A stretch of 64,000 nt of DNA from Tepidiphilus sp. J10 (GTDB taxonomy: Bacteria > Pseudomonadota > Gammaproteobacteria > Burkholderiales > Thiobacillaceae), in assembly GCA_945897955.1 (NCBI GenBank), contig CAMDGQ010000008.1, positions 1-64,000 on the forward strand, read 5' to 3'. This document shows, piece after piece, positions 1 through 9,886 of the stretch (its first letter is position 1; every line of letters begins with the position of its first letter). Position numbers and translations under genes: made by a program. The notes under the pieces were generated by a model that worked only from the letters and a program-made list of their open reading frames with translations, searched no databases and was not told the origin of the DNA.

Positions 1-5
1 AATTA

Positions 6-33
6 CTTGAAATCACACATCTCAATCCCACTT
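6..33 (+). promoter_or_regulatory. Sigma-32-like heat-shock promoter of dnaK
   Basis: CTTGAAA at 6-12, a 13-base spacer and TCCCACTT at 26-33 match the heat-shock sigma factor consensus (CTTGAAA, 11-15 bases, CCCCATnT) at all -35 positions and five of seven informative -10 positions. It sits about 50 bases before the dnaK start, which has a GAGGAA ribosome site. The functional assignment is inference from consensus and position. Confidence 0.6.
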
Positions 34-83
34 GGCTATTACGTTTAATCAAACACGTTTAATACATTCTGAGGAACATAAAA

Positions 84-2000
<1,917 letters not shown>

Positions 2001-2013
2001 TCGGTAAGCGTTA

Positions 2014-2047
2014 AGCGGTGAGCGGTGGAAACCGCTCACCGCTTTTT
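2014..2047 (+). terminator. Intrinsic terminator between dnaK and dnaJ
   Basis: A perfect 13-bp stem (2014-2026 with 2031-2043), GGAA loop and a run of five T form a classical Rho-independent terminator 14 bases after dnaK. Because dnaJ follows in the same direction, it may act as a partial terminator lowering DnaJ relative to DnaK. Confidence 0.8.
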
Positions 2048-2088
2048 GCATTTTCCGCTTCCTGCTCACTGCTTACTGATCACCCATC

Positions 2089-3213
2089 ATGTCAAAACGC
2101 GACTACTACGAAGTCCTCGGCGTTGCCAAAGGCGCTACCGAAGAAGAAATCAAGAAGGCTTTCAAGAAGCTGGCCATGAAGCATCACCCTGATCGCAATC
2201 AGGGCGACAAAGGCTCGGAGGAGAAATTCAAGGAGGCCAAGGAGGCTTACGAGATTCTTTCGGATGGCAACAAGCGTGCCGCCTACGACCAGTACGGTCA
2301 TGCCGGAGTCGATCCATCCATGGGCGGTGGTGCCGGCGGTTCAGGCAACTTCCGCGATTTCGCCGATGCCTTCTCTGACATCTTCGGCGACGTATTCGGC
2401 GGCGGCCGAGGCGGGCGTTCGCATGTCTATCGCGGCGCCGATCTGCGCTACAACCTCGAAGTCACGCTGGAAGAGGCTGCACGCGGCACCGAAACCAAGA
2501 TACGCGTGCCGGTGCTGGCCGAATGCGAGCATTGCCACGGTACCGGCGCCAAGCCCGGCACCGAACCGACTACCTGCCCGACTTGTGGCGGCCATGGTCA
2601 GGTGCGTATGCAGCAAGGCTTTTTCTCGGTGCAACAGGCCTGCCCGCGTTGCCACGGCAGCGGCAAGGTCATCGCCGATCCGTGTACGCATTGCCATGGC
2701 GAAGGCCGTATCAAGAAACACAAGACCTTGTCGGTCCGCATACCGTCCGGCGTTGACGAGGGTGACCGCATTCGCCTTTCCGGCGAAGGCGAGGCCGGCA
2801 TCAACGGCGGGCCGCCGGGTGATCTGTACGTGCAGATTCACCTCAAGACCCACCAGGTTTTCCAGCGCGACCATGACGACCTGCATTGCGAAATGCCGAT
2901 TTCCTTCGCCACCGCAGCGCTTGGCGGCGAGATCGAGATTCCCACGCTGGAAGGCCACGCCACGATCAAGATTCCCGCCGAAACCCAGTCCGGCAAGGTA
3001 TTCCGGCTGCGCGGCAAGGGCATCAAGGGCGTGCGCAGCCAGCATCCGGGCGACTTGATGGCGCATGTTGTGGTGGAAACCCCGGTCAACCTGACCGATC
3101 GCCAGAAGGAACTGCTGCGCGAGTTCGATTCATGCTGCAGCGGCCACGATGGCAAGCACAACCCACGCGCCAAGGGCTTCATGGACAAGGTCAAGGCGTT
3201 CTTCGCACAGTAA
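2089..3213 (+). CDS. dnaJ: Co-chaperone DnaJ (Hsp40)
   Basis: Class I J-protein that delivers clients to DnaK and stimulates its ATPase. The 374-residue protein shows the J domain with HPD in KHHPDRNQ near residue 34, a Gly/Phe-rich linker (about 75-110), a zinc-finger domain with four CxxCxGxG repeats ([32 protein letters not shown], about 145-210) and the C-terminal peptide-binding domain. The order and spacing are canonical. It lies 88 bases after dnaK behind a terminator hairpin, so it may depend on read-through or a weak promoter of its own. It converges with recJ. Confidence 0.99.
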   Translation: MSKRDYYEVLGVAKGATEEEIKKAFKKLAMKHHPDRNQGDKGSEEKFKEAKEAYEILSDGNKRAAYDQYGHAGVDPSMGGGAGGSGNFRDFADAFSDIFGDVFGGGRGGRSHVYRGADLRYNLEVTLEEAARGTETKIRVPVLAECEHCHGTGAKPGTEPTTCPTCGGHGQVRMQQGFFSVQQACPRCHGSGKVIADPCTHCHGEGRIKKHKTLSVRIPSGVDEGDRIRLSGEGEAGINGGPPGDLYVQIHLKTHQVFQRDHDDLHCEMPISFATAALGGEIEIPTLEGHATIKIPAETQSGKVFRLRGKGIKGVRSQHPGDLMAHVVVETPVNLTDRQKELLREFDSCCSGHDGKHNPRAKGFMDKVKAFFAQ

Positions 3214-3292
3214 AGCGGAATCCGGGAGGAAGGTGGCGCCCAAGCTCCCCGTAGCCCGGATGCAGCGAAAGCGGAATCCGGGAGGCAGGTGG
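3212..3292. repeat. Intergenic 25-bp direct repeat pair
   Basis: Two copies of AAAGCGGAATCCGGGAGG(A/C)AGGTGG start at 3212 and 3268 with one mismatch; the first includes the end of dnaJ. The second is preceded by GTAGCCCGGATGCAGCG, which resembles a widespread intergenic repeat seen in beta- and gammaproteobacteria (recalled, not searched). It occupies the gap between the convergent genes dnaJ and recJ. Confidence 0.7.
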
Positions 3293-3342
3293 TACGCAAG
3301 CCGAAGCCGCTGCGCTGCGTGCAGCCAGCGCCGGAAGCAGCC

Positions 3343-5031
3343 TCACATCCCGGCCCAGTGGGCCAGGTTGAGTTGCAGCCCCTGATTGCCGTTCCAGTCG
3401 TTCACTTCCAGCCGGTAAACCGCCTGGATTCTTTCCGGCAGCGGTGTGTCCTGGAAAAACAGGATCGCATCGGCATTGATGCCGCCGCCGGTCAGGCGCA
3501 GTTTCAGGTGTTTTTCGCCCACCAGGCGCTGGCTTTGCACCCTGAATTCGGCTTGAAACAGCGGTGTCGGAAAGCCCTGGCCCCAGACCGCGCCGGCCAG
3601 GCTCCGGGCGTTTTCCAGTGTGAATTCTGCCGGGTCGAGTTCGCCATCGGTTTCGATGACGCGGGTGAGATCCGCAGCCGTCAGACTTTCATGCGCAACC
3701 GTCTCGAACAGCGCCTTGAATTCGTCGAAACGTTCGCGCCGGATCGACAGGCCGGCCGCAGCGGCGTGGCCGCCGAATTTGAGGATCAGACCGGGCGCGC
3801 GCCGGTCCACCGCATCCAGGGCATCGCGCAGATGCAGGCCGGGAATGGCGCGGCCGGAGCCTTTCAGCAGGCCATCTCCGCCGTCGGCGAAGATGATCGT
3901 CGGGCGGTGGTGGCGTTCCTTCAGGCGTGACGCCAGCAAACCGACCACGCCCTGATGCCAGGCCGGGTCGAACAGGGTCAGGCTGGCGCCGTCGCTGACC
4001 TTGATGCCATCGAGCAGCGCCAGGGCCTGATCCTGCATGTCTGCTTCGATATCGCGCCGGGCGCGATTGAGCTGATCCAGTTCGCGCGCCAGCGGCAGCG
4101 CCTGCGCCATGTCCTCGGCGAGCAGGCATTCGATGCCGATGGTCATGTCGGCAAGGCGCCCGGCGGCATTCAGGCGCGGGCCGACGACGAAACCAAGATC
4201 TTCCGCGCCGGCTTTTTCCGACTTGCGCCCGGCCGCTGCAAATAACGCAGCGATGCCGGGGCGGGCGCGGCCTTCGCGCATGCGTCTGAGACCCTGCGCA
4301 ACCAGCAGGCGATTGTTGGCATCGAGTTTGACCACGTCGGCGACGGTGCCGAGCGCGACCAGATCGAGCAATTCGCCCAGATTGGGTTCGGTTTGGGTGG
4401 CGAAGGCGCCGCGCTTGCGCAACTCGGCGCGCAACGCCAGCAGGACATAGAACATCACGCCGACGCCGGCCAGATGCTTGCTGGGAAAGGCGCAACCGGG
4501 CTGGTTGGGATTGACGATCAAGGCGTCCGGCAGCGTGTCGCCAGGCAGATGATGGTCGGTCACCAGCACGTCGATGCCGAGCTTGCGCGCCGCTTCGATG
4601 CCGGCGTGCGCGGCGATGCCGTTATCGACGGTGATCAGCAGATCGGGTTTTCGCTCTGCCGCTAGGGCGACGATTTCCGGCGACAGGCCGTAGCCGTATT
4701 CGAAGCGGTTCGGAACCAGATAACCAACCTGCGCGCCCATCGCTGCCAGACCGGTCATCCCGACAGTGCTAGCGGTGGCGCCATCGGCATCGTAGTCGCC
4801 GACGATCAGCATCTGTTCGCCGCGCGAGATGCCATCGGCCAGGCGTATTGCCGCCGCGCCGACATTCTTCATGGTGTCGAAGGGCAGCAGTTCTGCCAGC
4901 CTGCTCTTCAACTGATCCGGCGAGGTGACGCCGCGAGCGGCATAGAGACGGGCGAGCAGGGGAGGGGTGCCGGCGGCTTGCAAACTGTGTCGCGCTGCGT
5001 CGGAGGCGGGACGAGTCTTGAGATTCAGCAT
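3343..5031 (-). CDS. recJ: Single-stranded-DNA-specific exonuclease RecJ
   Basis: 5'-3' exonuclease on single-stranded DNA used in RecF-pathway recombination, mismatch repair and restart. The 562-residue product, close to the usual 570-580, carries the DHH-family metal motifs: GDYDAD at residues 78-83, a VDNG motif near 135 and TDHH near 155-160, followed by the DHHA1 region with GGHAAAAG near 405 and a C-terminal OB-like domain. It is convergent with dnaJ and divergent from the oxidoreductase at 5092. Nothing appears disrupted. Confidence 0.97.
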   Translation of the reverse strand: MLNLKTRPASDAARHSLQAAGTPPLLARLYAARGVTSPDQLKSRLAELLPFDTMKNVGAAAIRLADGISRGEQMLIVGDYDADGATASTVGMTGLAAMGAQVGYLVPNRFEYGYGLSPEIVALAAERKPDLLITVDNGIAAHAGIEAARKLGIDVLVTDHHLPGDTLPDALIVNPNQPGCAFPSKHLAGVGVMFYVLLALRAELRKRGAFATQTEPNLGELLDLVALGTVADVVKLDANNRLLVAQGLRRMREGRARPGIAALFAAAGRKSEKAGAEDLGFVVGPRLNAAGRLADMTIGIECLLAEDMAQALPLARELDQLNRARRDIEADMQDQALALLDGIKVSDGASLTLFDPAWHQGVVGLLASRLKERHHRPTIIFADGGDGLLKGSGRAIPGLHLRDALDAVDRRAPGLILKFGGHAAAAGLSIRRERFDEFKALFETVAHESLTAADLTRVIETDGELDPAEFTLENARSLAGAVWGQGFPTPLFQAEFRVQSQRLVGEKHLKLRLTGGGINADAILFFQDTPLPERIQAVYRLEVNDWNGNQGLQLNLAHWAGM

Positions 5032-5091
5032 GTCCGAATATTACAGGTCGCTGTTTGGAGCCACGTCCTTCGGCGGCTAAGATTCGCGCCC

Positions 5092-6543
5092 ATGTCGCAC
5101 TATCTCCCCCTGTCCCGAGTCGCTCGCCTGGTTGGCCAGCCGCGTTCCGAAATTCAACGCCTGATCCATGCCGGCTCGCTGTCTACCTTTGATGGCATGG
5201 TCGACATGAACGAATTGTTGCGGGTTTTTCCCGATATCCGCTGGGAGGACGACGGTGAATTCCGCCGCGTCCAGGAAATCAAGGAAAAAGCCTTCGGCAA
5301 GCGGGTTTACGAGCGCGCTTTGCCGGACAAGGAAGTATTGGCGGAGCGCCTGTTTGAACTTGGCAAGGAATTCGCCGCCGCAAAAACCTTGCTGCTGCAT
5401 TACCACGAAGTCCTCAGTTTCATGGGCGACAAGCTCAACGATGTGGCGGACACCGGGGGCGTGGCGACTCTGGACGCCGTGACCGGACTCAAACAATGGC
5501 TCAAACGTGAGCTCAATGCCGCGCCGAAGGAAGCTGAACGCGCCGAGGCATTGCTGGCTCAGGAAAGTGTGATGCGCATCATGTCCGCTCAAGTGACCAT
5601 CCAGCCCTCCGGCCACGAGTTTTTCGTGGAAGGCAACGATACGCTGCTGGAAGCCGCGCTGCGTGCGGGCATTCCGCTGAACTACGGTTGCAGCAACGGC
5701 AATTGCGGCGAATGCAAGGCACGTCTGGTTTCAGGCCAGGTGAAGAAGGTGCATCCGCATGATTTCGTCATCAGGGAACCGGACAAGGCCAACGGCGCTT
5801 TCCTGCTCTGTTCCTACACCGCGATCACCGATGTCGTGATTGAAGCCCGGGTCTATGGCGCCAACGACATTCCCGAGCAGGGCATCACGACGAAAGTCAA
5901 GGCGGTGGAAATGCTCGGCAATGGCATCGCGGCTTTGCATCTGACTGCGCCGCGCAGCCAGCGGCTGCGTTTTCTCGCCGGCCAGCACGTCACGCTGTCG
6001 GTTGATGATGCCGAGGGCGAATACTACGTCGCCAGTTGTCCATGCGAGGACAGACACATCGAAGTCCATGTGCGGCGTGACAATCGGGGTTTCTCGCGCA
6101 GGATTTTCGATAATCCGCGCAAGGAAACGCCGGTACGCCTGGAAGGCCCGCATGGGGAATTCGTGATGAAGCTGGATTCTCGCCGACCGGTGTTGTTCAT
6201 TGCCTGGGAGGATGGCTTTGCGCCGATCAAGAGCCTGATCCAGCATGCCATGTCGCTGGAAATCGCCGAGGCCATGTACCTTTACTGGGCCGCCGATGAT
6301 GTCGGCCATTACCAGGACAATCTCTGCCGCGCCTGGGCCGACGCCCTCGACGATTTCGTTTATCAGCCGATGCAGATCGCTTCCGGAGCGAAGGCCGTTG
6401 CCGAAGCCATCCTTGCACATCACCCTGATCTGCAACGGGTGGATATCTACGCCGCCGGCCCGAGTGATTTCCTTGACGCCTTGTATCGTGGTGCATTGCT
6501 GCATGGCTTGTCGGAGCTGGGCTGGCACGGAGAGGTGATTTGA
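5092..6543 (+). CDS. 2Fe-2S ferredoxin / FAD-NAD(P)-type oxidoreductase with N-terminal extension
   Basis: Predicted electron-transfer reductase of the ferredoxin-NADP reductase superfamily; substrate unknown. From the ATG at 5092 (483 residues) it has an N-terminal segment of about 165 residues that begins like a small helix-turn-helix, a plant-type 2Fe-2S domain with CSNGNCGECKA and a distal LLCSY cysteine (about residues 170-260), then a reductase domain. The usual FAD-binding RxYS is replaced by EYYVAS in GEYYVASCPC, and the NAD(P) region reads LFIAWEDGFAPIKSL instead of the common GGTGxxP form. The last part resembles CDP-6-deoxy-hexoseene reductase-type proteins. An earlier in-frame start at 4978 would extend into recJ and is less likely. 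Confidence 0.8.
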   Translation: MSHYLPLSRVARLVGQPRSEIQRLIHAGSLSTFDGMVDMNELLRVFPDIRWEDDGEFRRVQEIKEKAFGKRVYERALPDKEVLAERLFELGKEFAAAKTLLLHYHEVLSFMGDKLNDVADTGGVATLDAVTGLKQWLKRELNAAPKEAERAEALLAQESVMRIMSAQVTIQPSGHEFFVEGNDTLLEAALRAGIPLNYGCSNGNCGECKARLVSGQVKKVHPHDFVIREPDKANGAFLLCSYTAITDVVIEARVYGANDIPEQGITTKVKAVEMLGNGIAALHLTAPRSQRLRFLAGQHVTLSVDDAEGEYYVASCPCEDRHIEVHVRRDNRGFSRRIFDNPRKETPVRLEGPHGEFVMKLDSRRPVLFIAWEDGFAPIKSLIQHAMSLEIAEAMYLYWAADDVGHYQDNLCRAWADALDDFVYQPMQIASGAKAVAEAILAHHPDLQRVDIYAAGPSDFLDALYRGALLHGLSELGWHGEVI

Positions 6544-6681
6544 TCGGAGGCTCACCGGCCTTTCCAGCCGCGACAGGTTCAACACACTGAACAGCGGCCG
6601 GCCGGCGGGGTTTCCGACCTTGACCAGCAATCGCGGCATCGCCATAGTCCGGCCCTGTTCCCATTGCAAAGCCCGTTCACC

Positions 6682-7068
6682 ATGAAGTTTGTTTTCAGGA
6701 TGTTTTTCAAGACGCTGCGCATCATCCTCGCGCCGATGATTCTGATCTGGGAGTTCGTTACAACGCCGAAAGGCATTGAACGGGCGCCGGAGGACCAGCG
6801 CAGGATTGACGCGGAATGCCTCAATCTGTCGCTTTATCAGTTCAGAACCTGTCCGTTTTGCGTCAAGGTACGCCGCGAAATGCGGCGCTTGTCGCTCAAT
6901 ATCGCGTTGCTGGATGCTCAACCGGACGGACCCATCCGGGGCGATCTGATACGCGGCGGCGGCAAGGCCATGGTGCCCTGTCTGAAAATTACCGATGCCG
7001 ACGGCAATAGCGAATGGATGTATGAGTCGGGGCAGATCATCCAGTATTTGCAGACGCGATTCGCTTGA
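6682..7068 (+). CDS. Membrane-anchored glutaredoxin-like protein
   Basis: Probable thiol-disulfide oxidoreductase. The 128-residue product begins with a hydrophobic segment (FKTLRIILAPMILIWEFV, residues 9-26) followed by a glutaredoxin/GST N-terminal fold with the redox motif CPFC near residue 56 and the cis-Pro VPCL and ESGQI glutathione-site motifs near 100 and 115. The active site therefore probably sits at the membrane surface. ATG 6682 is preferred over an in-frame TTG at 6664. The next gene starts at or immediately after its stop, indicating translational coupling. Partner proteins are unknown. Confidence 0.85.
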   Translation: MKFVFRMFFKTLRIILAPMILIWEFVTTPKGIERAPEDQRRIDAECLNLSLYQFRTCPFCVKVRREMRRLSLNIALLDAQPDGPIRGDLIRGGGKAMVPCLKITDADGNSEWMYESGQIIQYLQTRFA

Positions 7069-7070
7069 TC

Positions 7071-7487
7071 ATGCCGGACGCTGAACCGCTGCGCAGCGAG
7101 TGGATTACGCTGCAGGACAATTACGAGCAGTACGAGAAAGGCGGTTTGATCATCAAGCTGCTCGCCGTCGTGCTCTGTGCAGCGGGTTTCGTATTGGCGC
7201 CGAACATTCTGGTGATCGTGTTTCTGTTGCTGGTTCTGTGGTTGCAGGAAGGGATTTTTCGGACTAGTCAGGCGCGTCTGGGCGCCCGCATTGTGCGCAT
7301 CGAACAGGGCCTGCTGGCGGGCGAAGGCGTTGCGTTTCAACTGCATTCCGAGTGGCTGGCATCCCGCCCGGGTACATTCGGATTGCTGGCCGAATACGCT
7401 TGCAGCGCGCTGCGGCCCACCGTCGCATTTCCCCATGCCGCATTGCTGGCGCTGAGCGCGCTTCAATTCGTGCTGTCAGGCAAGTGA
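7071..7487 (+). CDS. Small membrane protein of unknown function
   Basis: A 138-residue protein I do not recognise. It has a hydrophilic N-terminus (about 30 residues), then a near-continuous hydrophobic region (LLAVVLCAAGFVLAPN and ILVIVFLLLVLWL, about 25-65) likely to form two membrane helices, and a C-terminal cytoplasmic or periplasmic part. It begins 3 bases after the glutaredoxin stop (an alternative TTG start overlaps that stop) and ends 13 bases before the ABC permease, so it is likely co-transcribed with both. No function can be inferred beyond this context. Confidence 0.75.
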   Translation: MPDAEPLRSEWITLQDNYEQYEKGGLIIKLLAVVLCAAGFVLAPNILVIVFLLLVLWLQEGIFRTSQARLGARIVRIEQGLLAGEGVAFQLHSEWLASRPGTFGLLAEYACSALRPTVAFPHAALLALSALQFVLSGK

Positions 7488-7500
7488 TTTTGTTGCAGTC

Positions 7501-8478
7501 ATGCTGAACTACATCCTGCGCCGTGTGCTGTATGCCATCCCCATTCTGCTTGGGGTGAATCTGCTCACCTTTGCGTTGTTCTTCATGGTCAATACGCCGG
7601 ATGACATGGCGCGCATTCACCTGGGCGCCAAGCATGTGACGCCGGAAGCGATCACGCGCTGGAAAAGCGAACATGGCTATGACAAGCCGTTGTTCGTGAA
7701 CCCTGCGGCTTCGGGCATCGAGAAGGCGACCGATACCCTCTTTGTAGAAAAGTCGCTCAAGCTGTTCGTGCTCGACTTCGGCGCGGCCGACGACGGCCGC
7801 GACATTGCACGCGAGATCAGCCAGCGCATGTGGCCCAGCCTGGTAATCGCTTTGCCGACCTTTGTCGTCGGTCTCCTGGCCTATCTGAGCTTCGCGTTGC
7901 TGCTGGTGTTTTTTCGCGGTACGCCGCTGGACACCGGCGGCGTCATTCTGTGCGTCGCGTTGATGTCGATTTCCGGCCTGTTCTATGTCATCGGCGGCCA
8001 GTACCTGATGGGCAAGCTGTGGCACTGGTTTCCCATTTCCGGCTATCAGCCCGGCCTGGATGCCTGGAAATTCATGGTCATGCCGGTGCTGGTCAGTCTG
8101 ATCGGCGGCATCGGCGATTCCAGCCGCTTCTACCGCGCCTTGTTCATCGAGGAAATCGGCAAGGACTATGTGCGCACGGCGCGCGCCAAGGGACTGTCCG
8201 ATCTGCGTGTGTTGTTCAAACATGTTCTGGGCAACGCGATGATTCCGATTCTGACCGGTGTGGTGGTGGTGATTCCGCGACTGTTCATGGGCAGCCTGAT
8301 CATCGAGTCTTTCTTCGGCATTCCGGGCCTCGGCAGTTACACCATCGACGCGATCCAGGCACAGGATTTCGCAATCGTTCGCTCGATGGTGTTCCTGGGT
8401 TCGCTGCTCTATATCGTCGGCCTGGTGCTGACCGATATCTCCTACACCTGGGCGGACCCCAGGGTGAGACTGGAGTGA
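7501..8478 (+). CDS. ABC transporter permease, DppB/OppB/YejB type
   Basis: Inner-membrane permease of a peptide/nickel-class ABC importer. The 325-residue product shows the typical opening of the family (MLNYILRRVLYAIPILLGVNLLTF), a periplasmic loop of about 100 residues, then five membrane helices and the cytoplasmic coupling (EAA) region around RTARAKGLSDLRVLFKHVLGNAMIP. It is followed after 4 bases by the second permease and then by the fused ATPase. No substrate-binding protein gene is adjacent, so the substrate remains open; dipeptides or oligopeptides are the default guess. Confidence 0.9.
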   Translation: MLNYILRRVLYAIPILLGVNLLTFALFFMVNTPDDMARIHLGAKHVTPEAITRWKSEHGYDKPLFVNPAASGIEKATDTLFVEKSLKLFVLDFGAADDGRDIAREISQRMWPSLVIALPTFVVGLLAYLSFALLLVFFRGTPLDTGGVILCVALMSISGLFYVIGGQYLMGKLWHWFPISGYQPGLDAWKFMVMPVLVSLIGGIGDSSRFYRALFIEEIGKDYVRTARAKGLSDLRVLFKHVLGNAMIPILTGVVVVIPRLFMGSLIIESFFGIPGLGSYTIDAIQAQDFAIVRSMVFLGSLLYIVGLVLTDISYTWADPRVRLE

Positions 8479-8482
8479 CGGC

Positions 8483-9886
8483 ATGATGATCAAACCCGTC
8501 CTGCTCTGGTCCGACGCGCTGATTCTCCTGCTGCTGGCAACCGTGGCGGCGCTGGTCTGGCTGGCGCGCAAGAACGATACGTTCCGCGCCCCCTGGCGCC
8601 AGGTCATGTCGAGCCGGATGGGGGCGGGGACGGCGCTGATTCTGGCGGTATATGCCGGCATCGGTCTGCTTGACTCGTTGCATTACGTCGAACGTCTCCC
8701 CGGTGCACCGGGGCAGACTGCCGGTCAGCAAGCCCAGTACAGCGGCGAGGTGCGCTCGGCGCTGGATGCGCTGCTGAAGCCTTTGCGCGAGAACGTCGAA
8801 AAGACCTATTCGGCGCCCTTTGCCACGCACCTCTATGCCAAGGAAACGATGCCGGGGCCGGATGGCCGGGAAGTTCGTGATTTCCCGCGGCTGAAACATG
8901 GCGGAGCGCATCTTGCCGACCCGGAAAAGGATTTCTGGAGCGATGTTTCCGAGCGCGCCGGGCTTGGTTTGCTGGGCGGCTGGGTGGTCTGGCTGTTGTG
9001 GCGATCCTGGTTTGGTTGTCGGAATGGGGGAGCCCGCTTCGGTTTGCCGGGCAGCAGTTGTTCTGCCGCCGGTCCGCCGCGACGCAATCTCACCCTGCTG
9101 GTCATTCTGCTCACCGCTGGCGCACTGATCGCTCTTGCGCCGCACTATCACGTGCTCGGCACGGACAAGGTAGGTCAGGATGTGCTCTATCTCTCGCTCA
9201 AGTCGATTCGCACCGGCTTGCTGATCGGCAGCCTGACCACCTTGATCATGCTGCCCTTCGCGCTGGGGTTGGGCATCGCCGCCGGTTATTTCGGCGGCCG
9301 CATCGACGATGCCATCCAGTACCTCTACACCACGCTGAACTCCATCCCCGGCGTCCTGCTGATCGCCGCCGCAGTGCTGGTGGTACAGGTTCAAATTGAA
9401 GCGAATGCCGAGTTTTTCGATACCGCAGCCGCTCGGTCCGATGTGCGGCTGCTGGCGCTGTGCGCGATTCTCGGAGTAACCGGCTGGACCGGGTTGGCGC
9501 GCTTGCTGCGCGCCGAGGCATTGAAGCTGCGCGAACTTGAATTCGTACAGGCAGCGCGCGCCTTCGGGGTCACCGATGCGCGCATCCTGCTGCGCCACCT
9601 GCTGCCCAACGTCATGCATCTGGTGCTGATCAGCGTGGTGATCGACTTCTCCGGCCTGGTTCTGGCCGAGGCGGTGTTGTCCTACGTTGGTGTCGGCGTC
9701 GATCCGGGAATGATCAGCTTCGGCAACATGATCAACGGCGCAAGACTGGAACTGGCGCGCGAACCGGTGGTGTGGTGGCAACTGGCCGCTGCTTTTGTAT
9801 TCATGTTCGTGCTGGTACTGGCGGCCAATCTGTTTTCGGATCAGGTGCGCGATGCGCTCGATCCCAAGTCGGGAGGGCGCAAATGA
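8483..9886 (+). CDS. ABC transporter permease, DppC/OppC/YejE type, enlarged
   Basis: Second inner-membrane subunit of the peptide-class ABC importer. At 467 residues it is well above the usual 280-340 of this family. Extra length comes from an N-terminal part with two hydrophobic segments and a hydrophilic stretch of about 80 residues, a further hydrophobic segment (LGLLGGWVVWLLWRSW) and then the conserved core starting at HYHVLGTDKVGQDVLY. The coupling EAA motif region is RAFGVTDARILLRHLLPNVMH. Its stop overlaps the ATPase start in ATGA, implying translational coupling. Confidence 0.9.
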   Translation: MMIKPVLLWSDALILLLLATVAALVWLARKNDTFRAPWRQVMSSRMGAGTALILAVYAGIGLLDSLHYVERLPGAPGQTAGQQAQYSGEVRSALDALLKPLRENVEKTYSAPFATHLYAKETMPGPDGREVRDFPRLKHGGAHLADPEKDFWSDVSERAGLGLLGGWVVWLLWRSWFGCRNGGARFGLPGSSCSAAGPPRRNLTLLVILLTAGALIALAPHYHVLGTDKVGQDVLYLSLKSIRTGLLIGSLTTLIMLPFALGLGIAAGYFGGRIDDAIQYLYTTLNSIPGVLLIAAAVLVVQVQIEANAEFFDTAAARSDVRLLALCAILGVTGWTGLARLLRAEALKLRELEFVQAARAFGVTDARILLRHLLPNVMHLVLISVVIDFSGLVLAEAVLSYVGVGVDPGMISFGNMINGARLELAREPVVWWQLAAAFVFMFVLVLAANLFSDQVRDALDPKSGGRK

